A stretch of DNA of 64,000 nucleotides, from positions 1,550,001-1,614,000 of the forward strand of contig JAGTWJ010000001.1 in assembly GCA_020064725.1 (NCBI GenBank). Direction: 5' to 3'. Made by a program: the position numbers and the translations under genes. Source of the DNA: Drechslerella dactyloides. Lineage: Eukaryota; Ascomycota; Orbiliomycetes; Orbiliales; Orbiliaceae. The notes under the pieces were generated by a model. The model had not been told where the DNA came from and did not search any database. It saw only the letters and a program-made list of their open reading frames with translations. This document shows, one piece after another, positions 1-11,199 of the stretch (position 1 is its first letter; every line of letters begins with the position of its first letter).

Positions 1-2869
1 GTCGTTCGAAAACGCAAGTACCCGTAAGTTTTTAGCCGTTGATAGCTCGGAGAGCTCGTCAAATTCTAAACCTACGAGCTCTCTCGAATCTACCCCGAGA
101 AGATATGTAGATTCTTGAATGCCATAATTATAAGTCAGGATCTTACCATCTGCCGAGAATGCGATGGACTTGATGGTGGCTGCTGAATTCGTATCCTGAA
201 TGATTGCGAGTTGCTCTCCTGACATTGTATCCCATAAAATGATTGATTTCTCACATGATGATATGAGCAGCTGTGGGGCCGTGTCCTTCACGAATATAAT
301 GGATGTTATCGCGCTTTCGTGGGCCTTTAAAGTACGCCACAGTGCTCCGGAAGTTGCTTCGAATAATTTGATTGTACCTTCCGGGGAGCACGAGGCCAGT
401 TGTTTCCCGTCTGGTGAGAAGGCTATCGCCGAAAGAGATGACTGATATGTTTCGATAGTTTGCAACAGAGGCTCCCATGATTTTGGTAATTTTGGTAACT
501 TCCGGGCCCAGGTCAAACAGCTGGGTGCGAACATTGTCCGAACTATGCTCCCAGTAGGGGAGAAGATGAGTGCTGAGAAATATACTTGCAAAGGCGCCTT
601 CGATATTATATCTTGATGATAATGAATGAAGCGTTTGATATCATAAAGAAGTTGATAGACCTTGCCACTTTTGTCGCCCTAGGTCCCGCGCACGACTCGA
701 TCTTAGCACTGATTATGCGAGATATTTTATTTTGCGAACTAGACTGCTACGTCGGCTTGGCAGTCTGACTTAAAAAACAAGGAAACACGATTGATTATTT
801 TGACTTACCGAGTTTAGAGACTCAAGGTCATTTATTAAATAGATGTTTTTTGACGAGACCTCGAGTAAGCTCGTCGCCTCGAGCCAATGGAGCAGGTGTT
901 CCTGAAGGAATTTGTAGACTTGATCATTTTCGTTCAACTCGTACTGTCCTCTTTTCAGGTGATGTACCCAATGTTGGCAGGCATAACCAACCGCTGGAGT
1001 AATGTACTGTTCGACAATCCCAGGCTTGATATCTGCTCTATATACGCCGGGGAACTTCAATTTGCAAATATTTTTCGTCAGACTTTGGGACATCAAGCTG
1101 ATGCATTCTGTTGCCAGTCTTTTGTGCGTTTCTGTTTCGTTAGCCCAGAAAGGGGTTTGGTTCTCCTGATTTGGGTCAAGGAGGAAGTTCTGTAGCGATA
1201 AGTGGAATGTCTCCAAGGGGAGGTCGGGGCTGTCGGGTACCCTAAGAATGGAGTGGAGAGAGCCCAGGCGATATTTAATGAGCTCCTGATCTACGCCTAT
1301 AAGATCCGATATAGCCTGCCTGGAAAGAGGAAACTGAAGGATAACTATGGTGCCGATTATTTTGCGTATTTGGTCGTGTATCGCGGCATCAGTGCTATTC
1401 CTCCGCTTTCGATCTAGCAGTAATTGTTGGAAGATGGTTCGATATATCATGTAAAGTTCTGGTACATCGCCTGGAGAGGTCGGCGAGCTTAGTATAGTCT
1501 GTAGGCGTTCTGAGGGTGGAGATATCTTGTCGTCAATAAAGCGGCAAATGGTGGCTGCAGAGATGAAAAGTGGAACCGCGATTCGAAGTAACTTGGTTAT
1601 GGCGTCGTCCCCGGGCCAGTCTTGTTTGAGGTTGTTTTCTTCTTGGATCCTCCCAAGCTCGTGGTTGAGGAAGACTAGAATATCGTGCTCGATGGCCGTC
1701 ATTTTAACATTGTGCAATATGAAATCCTGATACGAATCACTTCCCACTGTTCTGTTCTTGTTGAACCATTTTAGGGGAACGTAGTCTGGACGGCTAGTGA
1801 CGAATATGCGGAGACCTCCATTTTTCAAATGGTTGGCGCGCACAAGGCAATCCAAAATTAGAGGTATCTCCTGCTCGTTCTCACATTCGTCTAGGGCATC
1901 AATGACAATTGCCGTAGTCGAGGAATCTGTAGGTATCTTCGATAAAGGCTGAAAGATCAGTTTCTCAAATTGCTCTGCGAAAGCCCTGTTTGCAATATCA
2001 GGACTCTTTTCGAGTTCCTTGCTAATGTGCTGGATAAGTGCGGGTTTACGATTGGCCAGAGAATAAGCCAATGTCGGAAAAAATTTGGAAGCACTCGCTC
2101 GCTCGGCTTCGGATCGCTTGAAGAAGAAACTAGCTCCAAGTTGGCCCCGATCTGCGAAGTGCTGGGCTACAGTGCGCGCAATGGTAGATTTTCCGGTTCC
2201 AGCCATACCACACAACCAGAAGACAGCCTTGCCTTGTGACTGCGCCCAATCTTCGATCTCGCGAAGAACCTCTATCCTGGTTTCTGGCAGACATTGAGAC
2301 TCGAATTGATCGGCGGAGGACCCGAAAATTGCATCTCGTGCAATGGGAAGCTGTTCTATCCGCCTTCTCTGATCCTCGGATACTGAGAATGAGATGTGAT
2401 CGATCTGAAGAGCTAATGTGATAGTTGTCTTCAATTCTCGAAGGTTTCCAATGATCTTGTCGACTTCTTTCCGCCGGAAGGGCCACTTAAGAGCTGGACT
2501 CTTCAAATCCTTGACTAGTTTCCGAATGAAACTGGATCTTTTATGTTTTGATGGCGAAGTCTGTCCTTCGTCGGGATATTGACTTAATCCCTGCTCCAGT
2601 TTCTGCATCAGACTTTTGAGCGTTTCTTTACTTTCGTCGAGGGCATCCTTTAGGGTCTGCGAAGCCGCCAATATTTCTCCAAACGGTCCAGCAAGTTTTT
2701 CGTTAACATCGTTGAGCAAGATGCTAAAAATTTGTGCTTCCTTAAGAATTCTTTGTGCGTCGGTTTTCGCCTCTTTGACTTCGGTTATATATTTTGCAGA
2801 AGCGAGCCCGATTTTGCCTGCGATCTCTACCAGGGCAACTGTGCTTGCGACTCCGCCTACAATCTCCAT
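1..2869 (-). CDS. NACHT-WD40 NLR (STAND) protein, 3' end beyond the window
   Basis: Signal-transducing STAND ATPase of the fungal heterokaryon-incompatibility/NLR class (HET-E/HET-D-like architecture). The start at 2869 gives a helical N-terminal domain (about residues 1-160), a linker with a CLPETR-type motif near 193, then a NACHT domain with Walker A GMAGTGKS at 221-228 and Walker B IVIDALDECE at 321-330. The first frame closes at 770, but a GTAAGT donor at 808 and a CCTAG acceptor ending at 679 (130-nt intron, phase 0) join it to an open frame that reaches position 1. That frame begins with the region that usually follows NACHT (LQVYFSALIFSP near 590) and then WD40 blades such as AIAFSPDGKQLAS near 430 and a second near 140. 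Exons: 2869-809 and 678-1 (partial). In this family NACHT oligomerises on ligand binding and the N-terminal domain executes the response; the ligand is unknown here. Family call is secure; the intron is inferred. Confidence 0.9.
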
Positions 2870-3889
2870 GGCGTAAAATGAGAATAGTAGAATCCAAGTT
2901 TGTAAAGACCGCAGTGGAAGCCGTCATCGACCACGGCATTTGGCTGATTGTGCGAAAATAATACGGCCGTGGACAGCTGTAGGTATATCAAAAGAGCATT
3001 TGGTTAAATTCATATATCAATCTATTCTTCGAGTAAGCGGCCAACGTCTGCCGAGAAGAGCCTCTTAAAGCTGAGAGGGGTAAGCAGGTACCTCTGCTAA
3101 GAGTAGTTACGTACGCCAAACACGACGCGACAGCCACCAGCCGCTCACGTGACGAGGCTGAGCAGCGCGAGATTTGCCCCGTGTGACAGTGAGCCGTAGT
3201 TGTAGGATCACTACTTCAGAAAAGTTGTCGGTGATCTTTCAGCCTGGCGCTCATTGGGCAATGCCTTTTCCCACAACTTCCCTGTGACCCGGCTGTTGTC
3301 AAATTGTCCGTCTTTGCGGCTTTTCCACCTCTCTAGACGATCATGATAATGCGTTCACATGTTTTCTATTCCCATCCAAGATGTCGGTAGCATGATGCGT
3401 CCTCTTTGTCTAAAAAAATGCTATTAAATGGCAAATGGTCTTGAAGTTCAACCATCCGTGAGTGAAATGGAGTTTAATTCTGTCGCTGTCCCGCATGAGC
3501 CTTACAGCAAGGGGCAAGGATAAGGGTAAGTGGCGTTGACAAGGCTATTTCGGGTGTTCAAGGGCAGTCACAGATCCGGATTGTGAGACCGGGGTGTTCG
3601 TGGCTTTCGGTTTGCTAGCAACGAGTTGTCCCGCGGGCCTATCAGCTCAAGCGTGACGAGGCTGGCAAACTACGAGGTCCGCGAGAAATCCGCAAGGCTG
3701 TCATATGTCGGAATTACTGAATTTCTCTTGAACTGTGACTCAAACCAACTAATTTGCAACGTCCGATGAAGCTTACTTGACAAGCTCTGCTACTAATTTT
3801 CATCTCAACGTCCTGCATCGTGTCGAGTAATATTGTTTCAACTCGCTCAGTAGGTGGACAATAAGTAGACTATTCCGCAAAAGCTTCCT
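2870..3889. other. Divergent intergenic region between the NLR and ankyrin genes
   Basis: About 1 kb with no supportable gene. It must contain the promoters of both flanking genes, which are read in opposite directions. The only motif I would single out is the TCACGTGA palindrome near 3145. Confidence 0.6.
3145..3152. promoter_or_regulatory. TCACGTGA E-box palindrome
   Basis: An exact 8-bp palindrome of the bHLH (Cbf1-like) binding type, in the shared upstream region of the divergent NLR and ankyrin genes. Occupancy is not shown by sequence. A specific 8-mer palindrome is expected about once in 64 kb, so one hit alone is weak. Confidence 0.3.
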
Positions 3890-5875
3890 ATGGATCCTCT
3901 CTCAATCAGTGCTTCTGTCACCGCGCTGCTCACGATATGCTTCCAAGTGACGAAGTCTTTCGCCTCCTTCAGTGCAGATTTTTCCGAGATTGACGGAACA
4001 ATAGCCGATTTATTCGCTGAACTTCAAGAGCTCCAAACAGTTACGGAGAACATAAAGTCAACTTTAGGTAGTGGCGCACTGCGGACGATAGAGTCGGCAA
4101 CGGGCCATGAAGCTCAACACTGGCGATGTGTGGAACGCGTAGTAGAGCAATGTCGGTCTACAATATTATCTCTCAATCGGGAGTTGTTAGCAATAGAGGC
4201 AGCCCGCGGTAGCGATAAGCTTCTGGGGCGGCTGCGTGCCCTTATCACATCAAGATTTTCGGAGAAAAGAATACAAGGATATTCCAACAAGATAAAGAGC
4301 AGCAGAGATGCGCTCCAAATATCGCTTCAGTTGCTGATTTTGTGAGTTTTCAAACTAAACAACTGCATACTCTCTGAAGTTCAAAACTGATAGGAATAAT
4401 ATAGACTTTCTACAACTGATACCAGAGATTCCCTTGCGACGATATCGCCTCGCTTGGATGATCTCATGGCTCTTGTCCAGAGCGTGTACAGCATTATGAT
4501 ATCTCGGCGGTGCGAAAGTCTGCCGTCTCGTGACTTGGACGAAGCAGCCAGGATGGACCTGAGCGAGATTGCGGACGCTCCTGTTGATAGCGCACCTGCC
4601 ATCGTTGAATCTGGGGTCGACGAGCTTGCAGGACTCTTTGACACACAATGCTGTATCGATTGTGTCAGGAATGCTAGGACGGTGGTCTCGGTGGCCTGCT
4701 CAGTTGTATCAGATCTCGAAAGTGGTAGTATATTGGGACTGGGCTCGTTCCAGAGTATTGATGGTAGAGTTGGCGGCTGGCTTGAAAATGTTGCCTCTAC
4801 CGTATTAACCAACGATGGTTCCGTTCTACAAGATATCGATTCCGCATCCTTGATTCATCAAATATTGTCGAAATTCGAATCTTTGGAGAAGAATCTGGTA
4901 GAAAACGCTCTTGATGAGGCGGAGGCTCAATGCGCATCTCTGATTGATGATATCAAGTCTGCGTACGGGTTAAGATACAAACAAACAGCGCTGTTTCAAA
5001 GAGCAGCACTAGAAAAATCCTTCATCTTTCGGAAGAAAAACGAGGTTGACGAAGCAGACGCTTGGTTCGCGTTTTCAGAAAAACTCTCTAGCCAACGTCT
5101 CGACCGGCCAAACAATCGACTCGAGGAGGCCCCAGCGGGTAGGGGGCTGAATACAGCAGAAATGAAAAGGGCGGCCAAATTCCTCAACGCTATACGAGGC
5201 GGTGATTGGGATCAAACCCGCAGGATGCTTCAAAAGAGCCCGGACTTGGCCAATTGCTGGAGCCAAGATGGGGAGACTCCATTGCATTGGGCGGCGTGGT
5301 TTCAAACCCCAGATATCGTCGATCTTTTACTCAAAACTTCTGTTGATGTGAACGCCCACTCCAAAGATAAGTTTCCCGAGGGGTTTACCGCCTTACACCA
5401 TGCTGGAACTCGGAATGATGAATTTATCGTTGAGCTTTTGGTTGAAGCTCGAGCAGATATCAGCGTTGTCGACGTTAACGGCCGAACACCTTTACACTAC
5501 GCTGCCTTGTGTGGCAGTAACGAGGCTGCGAGGTCGCTTGTTAAGCATGGGGTGCTAGTAGATGCTGCAGAGACCATGGAAGGTAATACAGCTCTACACT
5601 ATGCCGCTGACTCTGGAAATCTTGTCTTGGTGAGGTTCCTCTTGGAAAATGGGGCAAGGGTAGATGCCACGAATGTTGAAGGGGCGACCTCCTTGATTTA
5701 TGCTGTAAAAAAGCGACACTTTGATCTGGTGAGGCTTTTGATCGATTCTAGTGCTAGCTTGAACATCAAGGATAATAAAGGTAAAACAGCGGTGGATTAT
5801 GATAGAAATTGGGCTGGGATCCCCAGGGCGCAAGAGGTTACAATAGGGCGAAGGAAGCGGAAGTTTGAAGGTTGA
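3890..5875 (+). CDS. Ankyrin-repeat protein with fungal STAND-type (HeLo-like) N-terminal domain
   Basis: Two exons, 3890-4341 and 4405-5875 (GTGAGT donor, TATAG acceptor, 63-nt intron, phase 2), give 640 residues. The first ~150 residues open with MDPLSISASVTALL and are helical, the kind of N-terminal domain found at the front of fungal NLR-like and ankyrin proteins. A middle helical part has no recognised domain. Residues ~410-620 form about six ankyrin repeats (GETPLHWAAW, GFTALHHAG, GRTPLHYAAL, GNTALHYAAD and two weaker ones). No NACHT or other ATPase is present. The gene is divergent from the NLR with ~1 kb between starts, which may mean co-regulation. Ankyrin repeats mediate protein contacts; the partner is unknown. 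Confidence 0.85.
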
Positions 5876-6771
5876 TATCTGATAAAGATCGGTAGCACCG
5901 TGTTACGGCTATCGACATACCGGCTTCGTGGTCCGGGATACCACGTGCCGACCTAATAACTTCAGGGCAGTCTAGTAACCGATCTTTTTGTCTCGCAAGC
6001 CAGAATGCTGTCCTTTTGGCCTGCGAAGCCGATCTTTGTAGAACTGATTTACGAACTCAAATTTAATGTACCATTAATTGTGTCAGACAAGATTAGTGAT
6101 CCTATGATCCTCAGCCCTGATGCCACTGGCGTACTAGTATACTGGGAGGATCAGCCCACCTCTAAAATATTATAAATGACACCGGATCTGGTACGTTCAT
6201 TCTATGAGTTAGTAGGTATCTAAGCAGACATTACTGTGATATTCTCATCCTAATGCGGCTGGGATGGTATATGGGGGCGGGTAAGGGAGGAATAGAGAGT
6301 GGTGTAATGGGGTAGTATAGCCCTATATACAAGTTGAGAGGACGACGGCGTCTATATATATAGAATTTGGAAGGTAGTAGTTAGTAGAGGATCGGAACGA
6401 ATGGAAAATGATACTTCTAAATTTATGTAGCACCTACCTAGGTACTTGCTCGGTATATATATGGCTTAGAAGTCTCCCAGCCATCTACAACCTGGTTGGC
6501 ATTTTTGTGTGTTTTTGTACCGGAACCTTGCAGCTGAAGCCCGTATACGCGATCTGCACGCATAAAAACCCTAAAATAACAGGAGAAATGGGGGTGTATA
6601 TACATTTGGGTTACCAATTAAGTCCGGCACTATGCACGCAGACATACTTAGGCATACGTAGTCTTGAGTCTGTCCATGCACTTATACTCAAATCTACTTG
6701 GACGCCAGAATCCCTGCGCAGTAACCTTCTCTTATCAAGCACGCTACAGTCTCAAGAGTCGGAGCCCCATT
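5876..6771. other. Intergenic, AT-rich
   Basis: No gene supported. A small inverted repeat CGTGGT-N7-ACCACG lies near 5926-5944, just 3' of the ankyrin gene. Open frames further on have no protein-like composition. Confidence 0.5.
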
Positions 6772-7628
6772 ATGGAGCCCAAGGCCATCGAACGAGACGG
6801 CGTGACGATCGAAGCGTAGGTTATTCCCGCCTGTGTTTAGTCGAATGCACTATCTCCACCTCGCTTCATTGGTTTAGCAAGCATATACAATCGAACGGAC
6901 ATCGTTGATTCTACAGTTCATAAGCAACGGCTAACCTCCATTCGATATAACCGAGGGAGTTCATATATAGCCCGTTCTACAGCCCTGAATTTTCAGACTG
7001 TGTTCTTCTCATTGGCCCTCAAGAACTCGAATTTCGGGGACACAGGAACATCTTGTCCGTCAGAAGTGCATTCTTCCGGTGTGCCTTCCAAAATTTGGAA
7101 TTTCGGGAAGCTCGAGAAAGGATCATCAAGCTCCCTGAGCTCCAACCGGGACCGACGATATTAGTTCTGCGGTGGATATACGGAACAACAAATCAGACCC
7201 TGCCCGATGGGCTGCTTACGGTGCACCAATGGTGTTGCTTGATACAGTCCTACGAAGTGGCAGACTTTCTCGGGGTAGATGCACTGCTTAAAACACTACT
7301 GGGCAGTTTCAAGAAATGGCTGGATGTAACAAAAAGGTCCTTAGGCGACATGGGGGTGGGACAGACCTCCATGCTCATAAAGTGTCTCAACGCTTTTTAT
7401 CGTCGTTGGAGGGTGGAATCGGAAGAATCATTAAACGACGTCATTTGGGCTTACGCTCAACAAGGAAGTATCACAGTTTTTCAGGATGCTCTCCAGGGAT
7501 TCAAGGGGTCCGAATTGGACGTGAATCTTTACAAGGATATCTGCCTCATTTTGTGTAATTGCGTCAATTGGTCTTTCGTGGGTCCCCCCCATATGTACTC
7601 TGCGCTTTGGAGGTTGTCGGTGGTTTAG
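6772..7628 (+). CDS. BTB/POZ-domain protein
   Basis: The continuous frame from ~6984 to 7628 lacks an ATG at its front. A short first exon 6772-6815 (MEPKAIERDGVTIEA) joins it through a GTAGGT donor at 6816 and a CTACAG acceptor ending at 6982 (167-nt intron), restoring frame and giving 229 residues. After the junction the sequence reads SDCVLLIGPQ, HRNILSVRSAFFRCAF, then REARERIIKLPE and ILVLRWIYG. This is the order of the BTB fold: start strand, 'H..vL...S.fF' helix, 'E......l.e' and 'yiYt'. In fungi such proteins act as dimerisation or Cul3-adaptor modules. No second domain is visible after residue ~110. Codon use is AT-rich like the NLR and ankyrin genes. The BTB call is good; exon 1 is inferred. 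Confidence 0.7.
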
Positions 7629-8374
7629 CCTCGGAGCTGGCAATGGTTCGCCCTCTTGAAGTTTATAATACCATGACAAATTGTTCGGGGGATTGTTTCC
7701 ACTTGAGATATTACACGGAACTTTGGAACTTAGGCTGGATGTACGGATTTGGGTGAGGTCTCAAGTCCAGTAGAGTGAATAAACCAATAAACCAAGATCG
7801 TAGCAAGTGGAGCTTTGAGCTTTGAATCATTGCAATTACCGTCGACGCATGCCCTTATAGGTTACTTGATTACAAACACTCTCCGTGATCTTCTAGATGC
7901 ATGATGGTGTCACTATACTAGCTATAGACTTTCGGAAGTCCAAATATTCTGCCGACGCAGATCAGCAGATTGAAGTCTACCTACCTGAGTTGAGTATTTC
8001 ATGTAAGTAGTCGTATGTTGCAGTTAACCCACACGAGGCTGGCACCACTATGCATGCATGGCAGCACTCAGTATGACCAACAACTGACACAGGGGTGAGA
8101 ATTGCCCCGTGGGCCAGATGCCCTACGTCCATTTTCCGGCTTGTATCCGGACAAACCGAGAATAGGTATTTATATATATGATACTGTGATGTCAGGATCA
8201 CGAAACTCGCGTATAAAGTCGACAAAGACTTTCTGACAGCTGCCGCTACGAATAATTACACCAATAATTCAATAAAAGACATATTAATGCAAAGCGGGCG
8301 ACGATTCTAATACCCACGAGACAGCAGTAGCACTGATATACAAATGGACTGAACGCAATATCACACCAACCACG
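7629..8374. other. Intergenic between BTB gene and secreted-protein gene
   Basis: About 750 bp between convergent genes. I see no gene, repeat or RNA. Confidence 0.5.
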
Positions 8375-9248
8375 CTATGGCGCCTTCTTAGCTGGCCAAA
8401 TAGGCCACGAATCTGAGGTATCACAAGTAGAACCCGCCTCATTACCAATATATACGACCCAGCTCGGATCTTCACTCCAAAATGACGTTCCGACCATCTC
8501 CCAGGTCATCCCAGGGGACGGCGGTAGTGAACCGTAAGCTGTTTGACTATCGTCAATAACATATTTTGCCAGCTGTGACGCGATCTTCGCTGCCTCGAGG
8601 CACTTGACGCGCATAGTTTCGTTCCGGGTAGTACTCAAGCGAATGGTGTAACCGAGATAGCAGAACATCACAGGATCCTTATTGATACCTTCGACAGCGG
8701 AATTTGCCTGTGCGTAGCAGTAGTTCTCCGCGTCATTTGCAGCTTGCTGAAAGACGGTAAGATCTCCGCTAGGGGCGTCGCCGATGAAGGGAGCGTCGGG
8801 CTCTGCGAAGCTAGCTGCTTCCGCCCAGTAGAAGTTGCGGGCGTGTACCATTGCGTTTCTAATTTTGTAGCGTTCGGCCTTAGCATCTCGGTTGGGCACG
8901 GAATCTCGCCAGGTGGTCCAGTTTCTGTTGAGCAACATGACTTGTCTGTTTTGGCCTTTGAACATTTTGAACTGCTCGGCGGGGCCTTCGTTGGCTGGTG
9001 TAGGTGCAGGGTTTTTCGGGACTGAGGTGTCTATCAGAAGAGCACTTGTTGCAACCGGGGTTGCAGGCAGTGTTTGGATGTTCAGGGTCGTTTGCGCCTG
9101 GCGTTTAGAAGCATCAAGCTACACCTTGGTAGTTAGATAATTTGCGGCTTACGGGATGGTGTCATCTGGGACTTACGGCTGCTCCATTTGCGAGGCTTAA
9201 TGAGAGCGCGAAGCTTAGGAGAAGAGAAAAAACCTGATGCATCCGCAT
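8375..9248 (-). CDS. Secreted protein of unknown function
   Basis: Two exons, 9248-9177 and 9118-8375, with a GTAAGT donor, a TATCTAAC branch-like sequence and a GTGTAG acceptor (58-nt intron, phase 0), give 271 residues. Exon 1 is a classic signal peptide: MRMHQVFSLLLSFALSLSLA followed by NGAA. The mature part starts with a Thr/Pro-rich stretch (~residues 25-75) and then a region rich in aromatic residues and Ala with four cysteines (YCYAQ, MFCYLG, VKCLEA, STCDTS), enough for two disulfides. The 3' end reads WPIWPAKKAP. I do not recognise the family. A second ATG two codons downstream is equally possible. A 20-bp perfect palindrome lies ~300 bp upstream. Confidence 0.72.
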
Positions 9249-9545
9249 CTTTAGATTCTGTATCTACCGGAGTTCTGAATGGGACTTAGGTTGTTGAGCG
9301 TGATGCCCAAAATATTATGATATATAGAATGAGATATAAAACGAGTAGATTAACAGTGAAATATTGCGCGCGCTGACTGTGCAAACCTGGTTTCCGATAT
9401 TCTGGCTGAGCTGATGTGATGTGAAATTAGTCTCATGGTGGTTTGAACCCGCGTTTTTATAAAATTTCCAAGATCGAAGTAATATAAGTAATCATATAAA
9501 TTTGGGATGTATGGGTCGCGATTGAGGTCCGAAAATAGACGAGTA

Positions 9546-9565
9546 CTCGAGGATGCATCCTCGAG
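9546..9565. repeat. Perfect 20-bp palindrome
   Basis: CTCGAGGATG followed by its exact reverse complement, with no spacer. It lies ~300 bp upstream of the start of the secreted-protein gene (9248, minus). It could be a dimeric regulator site or a short hairpin; nothing further can be told from sequence. Confidence 0.6.
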
Positions 9566-9702
9566 GCTTTGACACAAACGTGCCAACGTGCGTTTGGCAT
9601 GAACTTCTCGTCAACATACTTCTGGAGAGTCACCAATTTTATGGTACTATCGGTTGTCCTCGGTGTAATTATACTTTGGTGCACTATGCCATTGTAAACT
9701 CA

Positions 9703-9984
9703 TTATTGTTGGTCTAGAAAATCGGTTCGTGCCTCAAACTGGCAATCATTCTTCGAGATAGAGACTTGATTGGAAGGGGGCGGCGTGGTATAGTTAGGCG
9801 GAGTTGGAGGCGCATTATCAAGTTGGTCAGCCGAATTGCAGACAAAATCCGAGGTACCGTTTACCGAAACGAAGTTGGCCTGCTGGCGAGACACAACATT
9901 ATAGAGCCCGCACGTGTCCGTATCCTGCCATAAATGCATTTGTTTGATGAGCTTGCTCTGCGGCACAGAATCGGTGTATGCTAT
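9703..9984 (-). pseudogene. Possible exon or gene remnant, unrecognised
   Basis: An open frame without an ATG encodes ~94 residues including DTDTCGLYNV and a Pro/Thr-rich run (PPTPPNYTTPPP), three cysteines and a terminal stop at 9703. Its composition resembles the tail of a small extracellular protein, but I could not find a convincing first exon upstream: the nearest ATG frame would need an intron of only ~36 nt. It may be a decayed gene or chance. Confidence 0.2.
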
Positions 9985-11199
9985 CTTATTGAAAATTCAT
10001 GACTATCGCTTTATAGTTACGTAGCTAGTAACAAGCTTGCAAAGCTTAAAGCTGACAAATCCAATGCCCGTTTGAACCATAGACTCCTGCAGCCAGCACT
10101 TAGCGAAGCCAACTTTAGCTGTAGTTTGGGAAGTTTCTATTTATTCGTTATACTGCTCATGCTACCTCGACTTTCTGAAAAACGGAGCTTCATAATCGTC
10201 TCGTCTGTCAGTATTTCTGGGGCGCAGGTTGGTATTTTGAAGCAGGTAGCGCTGGATTCTAAGCGTTATGTATTATATTTATGTAGAAGAATACAAACCC
10301 TACCATAGCTTATAGCTCAGACTAATATTCAAGCTTTTGTGCAAAACGTAATGGTTTCAGGCTTGGATCCGGGCCTGGTTTATTTACGCTCGCCTAGTGG
10401 AACGATTGTGTGCGCGCGCCGAATGTAGATATCATGCAACTTTGGATGTACTATATCGGTAAACTCTTCTACGGCATTGGCCTCGGGCTCTGATCAAGCG
10501 GGACCGCCCTGAAGACTAAACATGGCGCGAAACTCAGATTCTCCAAGCCCAATGGACTAGGAGAGGGGTGATTTTGTACTTTCAGGGCCTCATGTCGTAC
10601 TTATCAGTAGCTTCGTCCTTGGTAGTCCGAGTCGGTGTTTTGCGGTATATTCTATTCGTTGCTGACATAACTGACTCAATCGGGGAAGGCACCGTTCAGC
10701 CAATGGAAGAAGCTCGGAAGGGGTAAATGGTGACACTATTGAGCTGGTATTATGTCAAGAATGTGTTTTTAGAAACTTTTCGAGATATTACACAGAAACC
10801 ACATAAAAACAAAAGTCCTATACGAGGAAGCATGGTTCGGTTGGTGATGCATGATGGAGGTCTAGACATCGAGGCAGATCTTCACCATCTTTAAACTCGA
10901 TCTCAAATTTTGACAAGACTCGGGGTGCATATCTTATCTGAGCAAATGCGTGATACAAAGTGCTTGTAGGACTGCCGGGAAAGAAAAGAAAGAGGGGAGG
11001 GAGAGCAGAAAGTAAAGAGGGAGGAGGGGATCCTGGGAGGGGATCCAGTAGCTTGGCCGTGTTGCATTTAGCGTGTTGTGGGTGTTCTCGTCGCACAGAA
11101 GAAGCAAGCATGCGGCGACCGCGAACCTGTCGCTAACAAGCCGCGACTCACGCTTCACTACCATCGCCACTCTACTCACCTCCATCACCATCCACAATC
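9985..11199. other. Intergenic upstream of PRP28
   Basis: About 1.2 kb; no gene supported. The last ~100 bases before 11200 are C/T/A-rich, as usual for a fungal 5' leader. Confidence 0.5.

Noticed and set aside
6408..6908. 166-codon open frame on the plus strand
   Set aside because: Overlaps the BTB first exon in another frame and has no domain-like features.
9430..9460. Possible minus-strand T-arm GGGTTCAAACC
   Set aside because: Flanking bases do not give the other tRNA arms.
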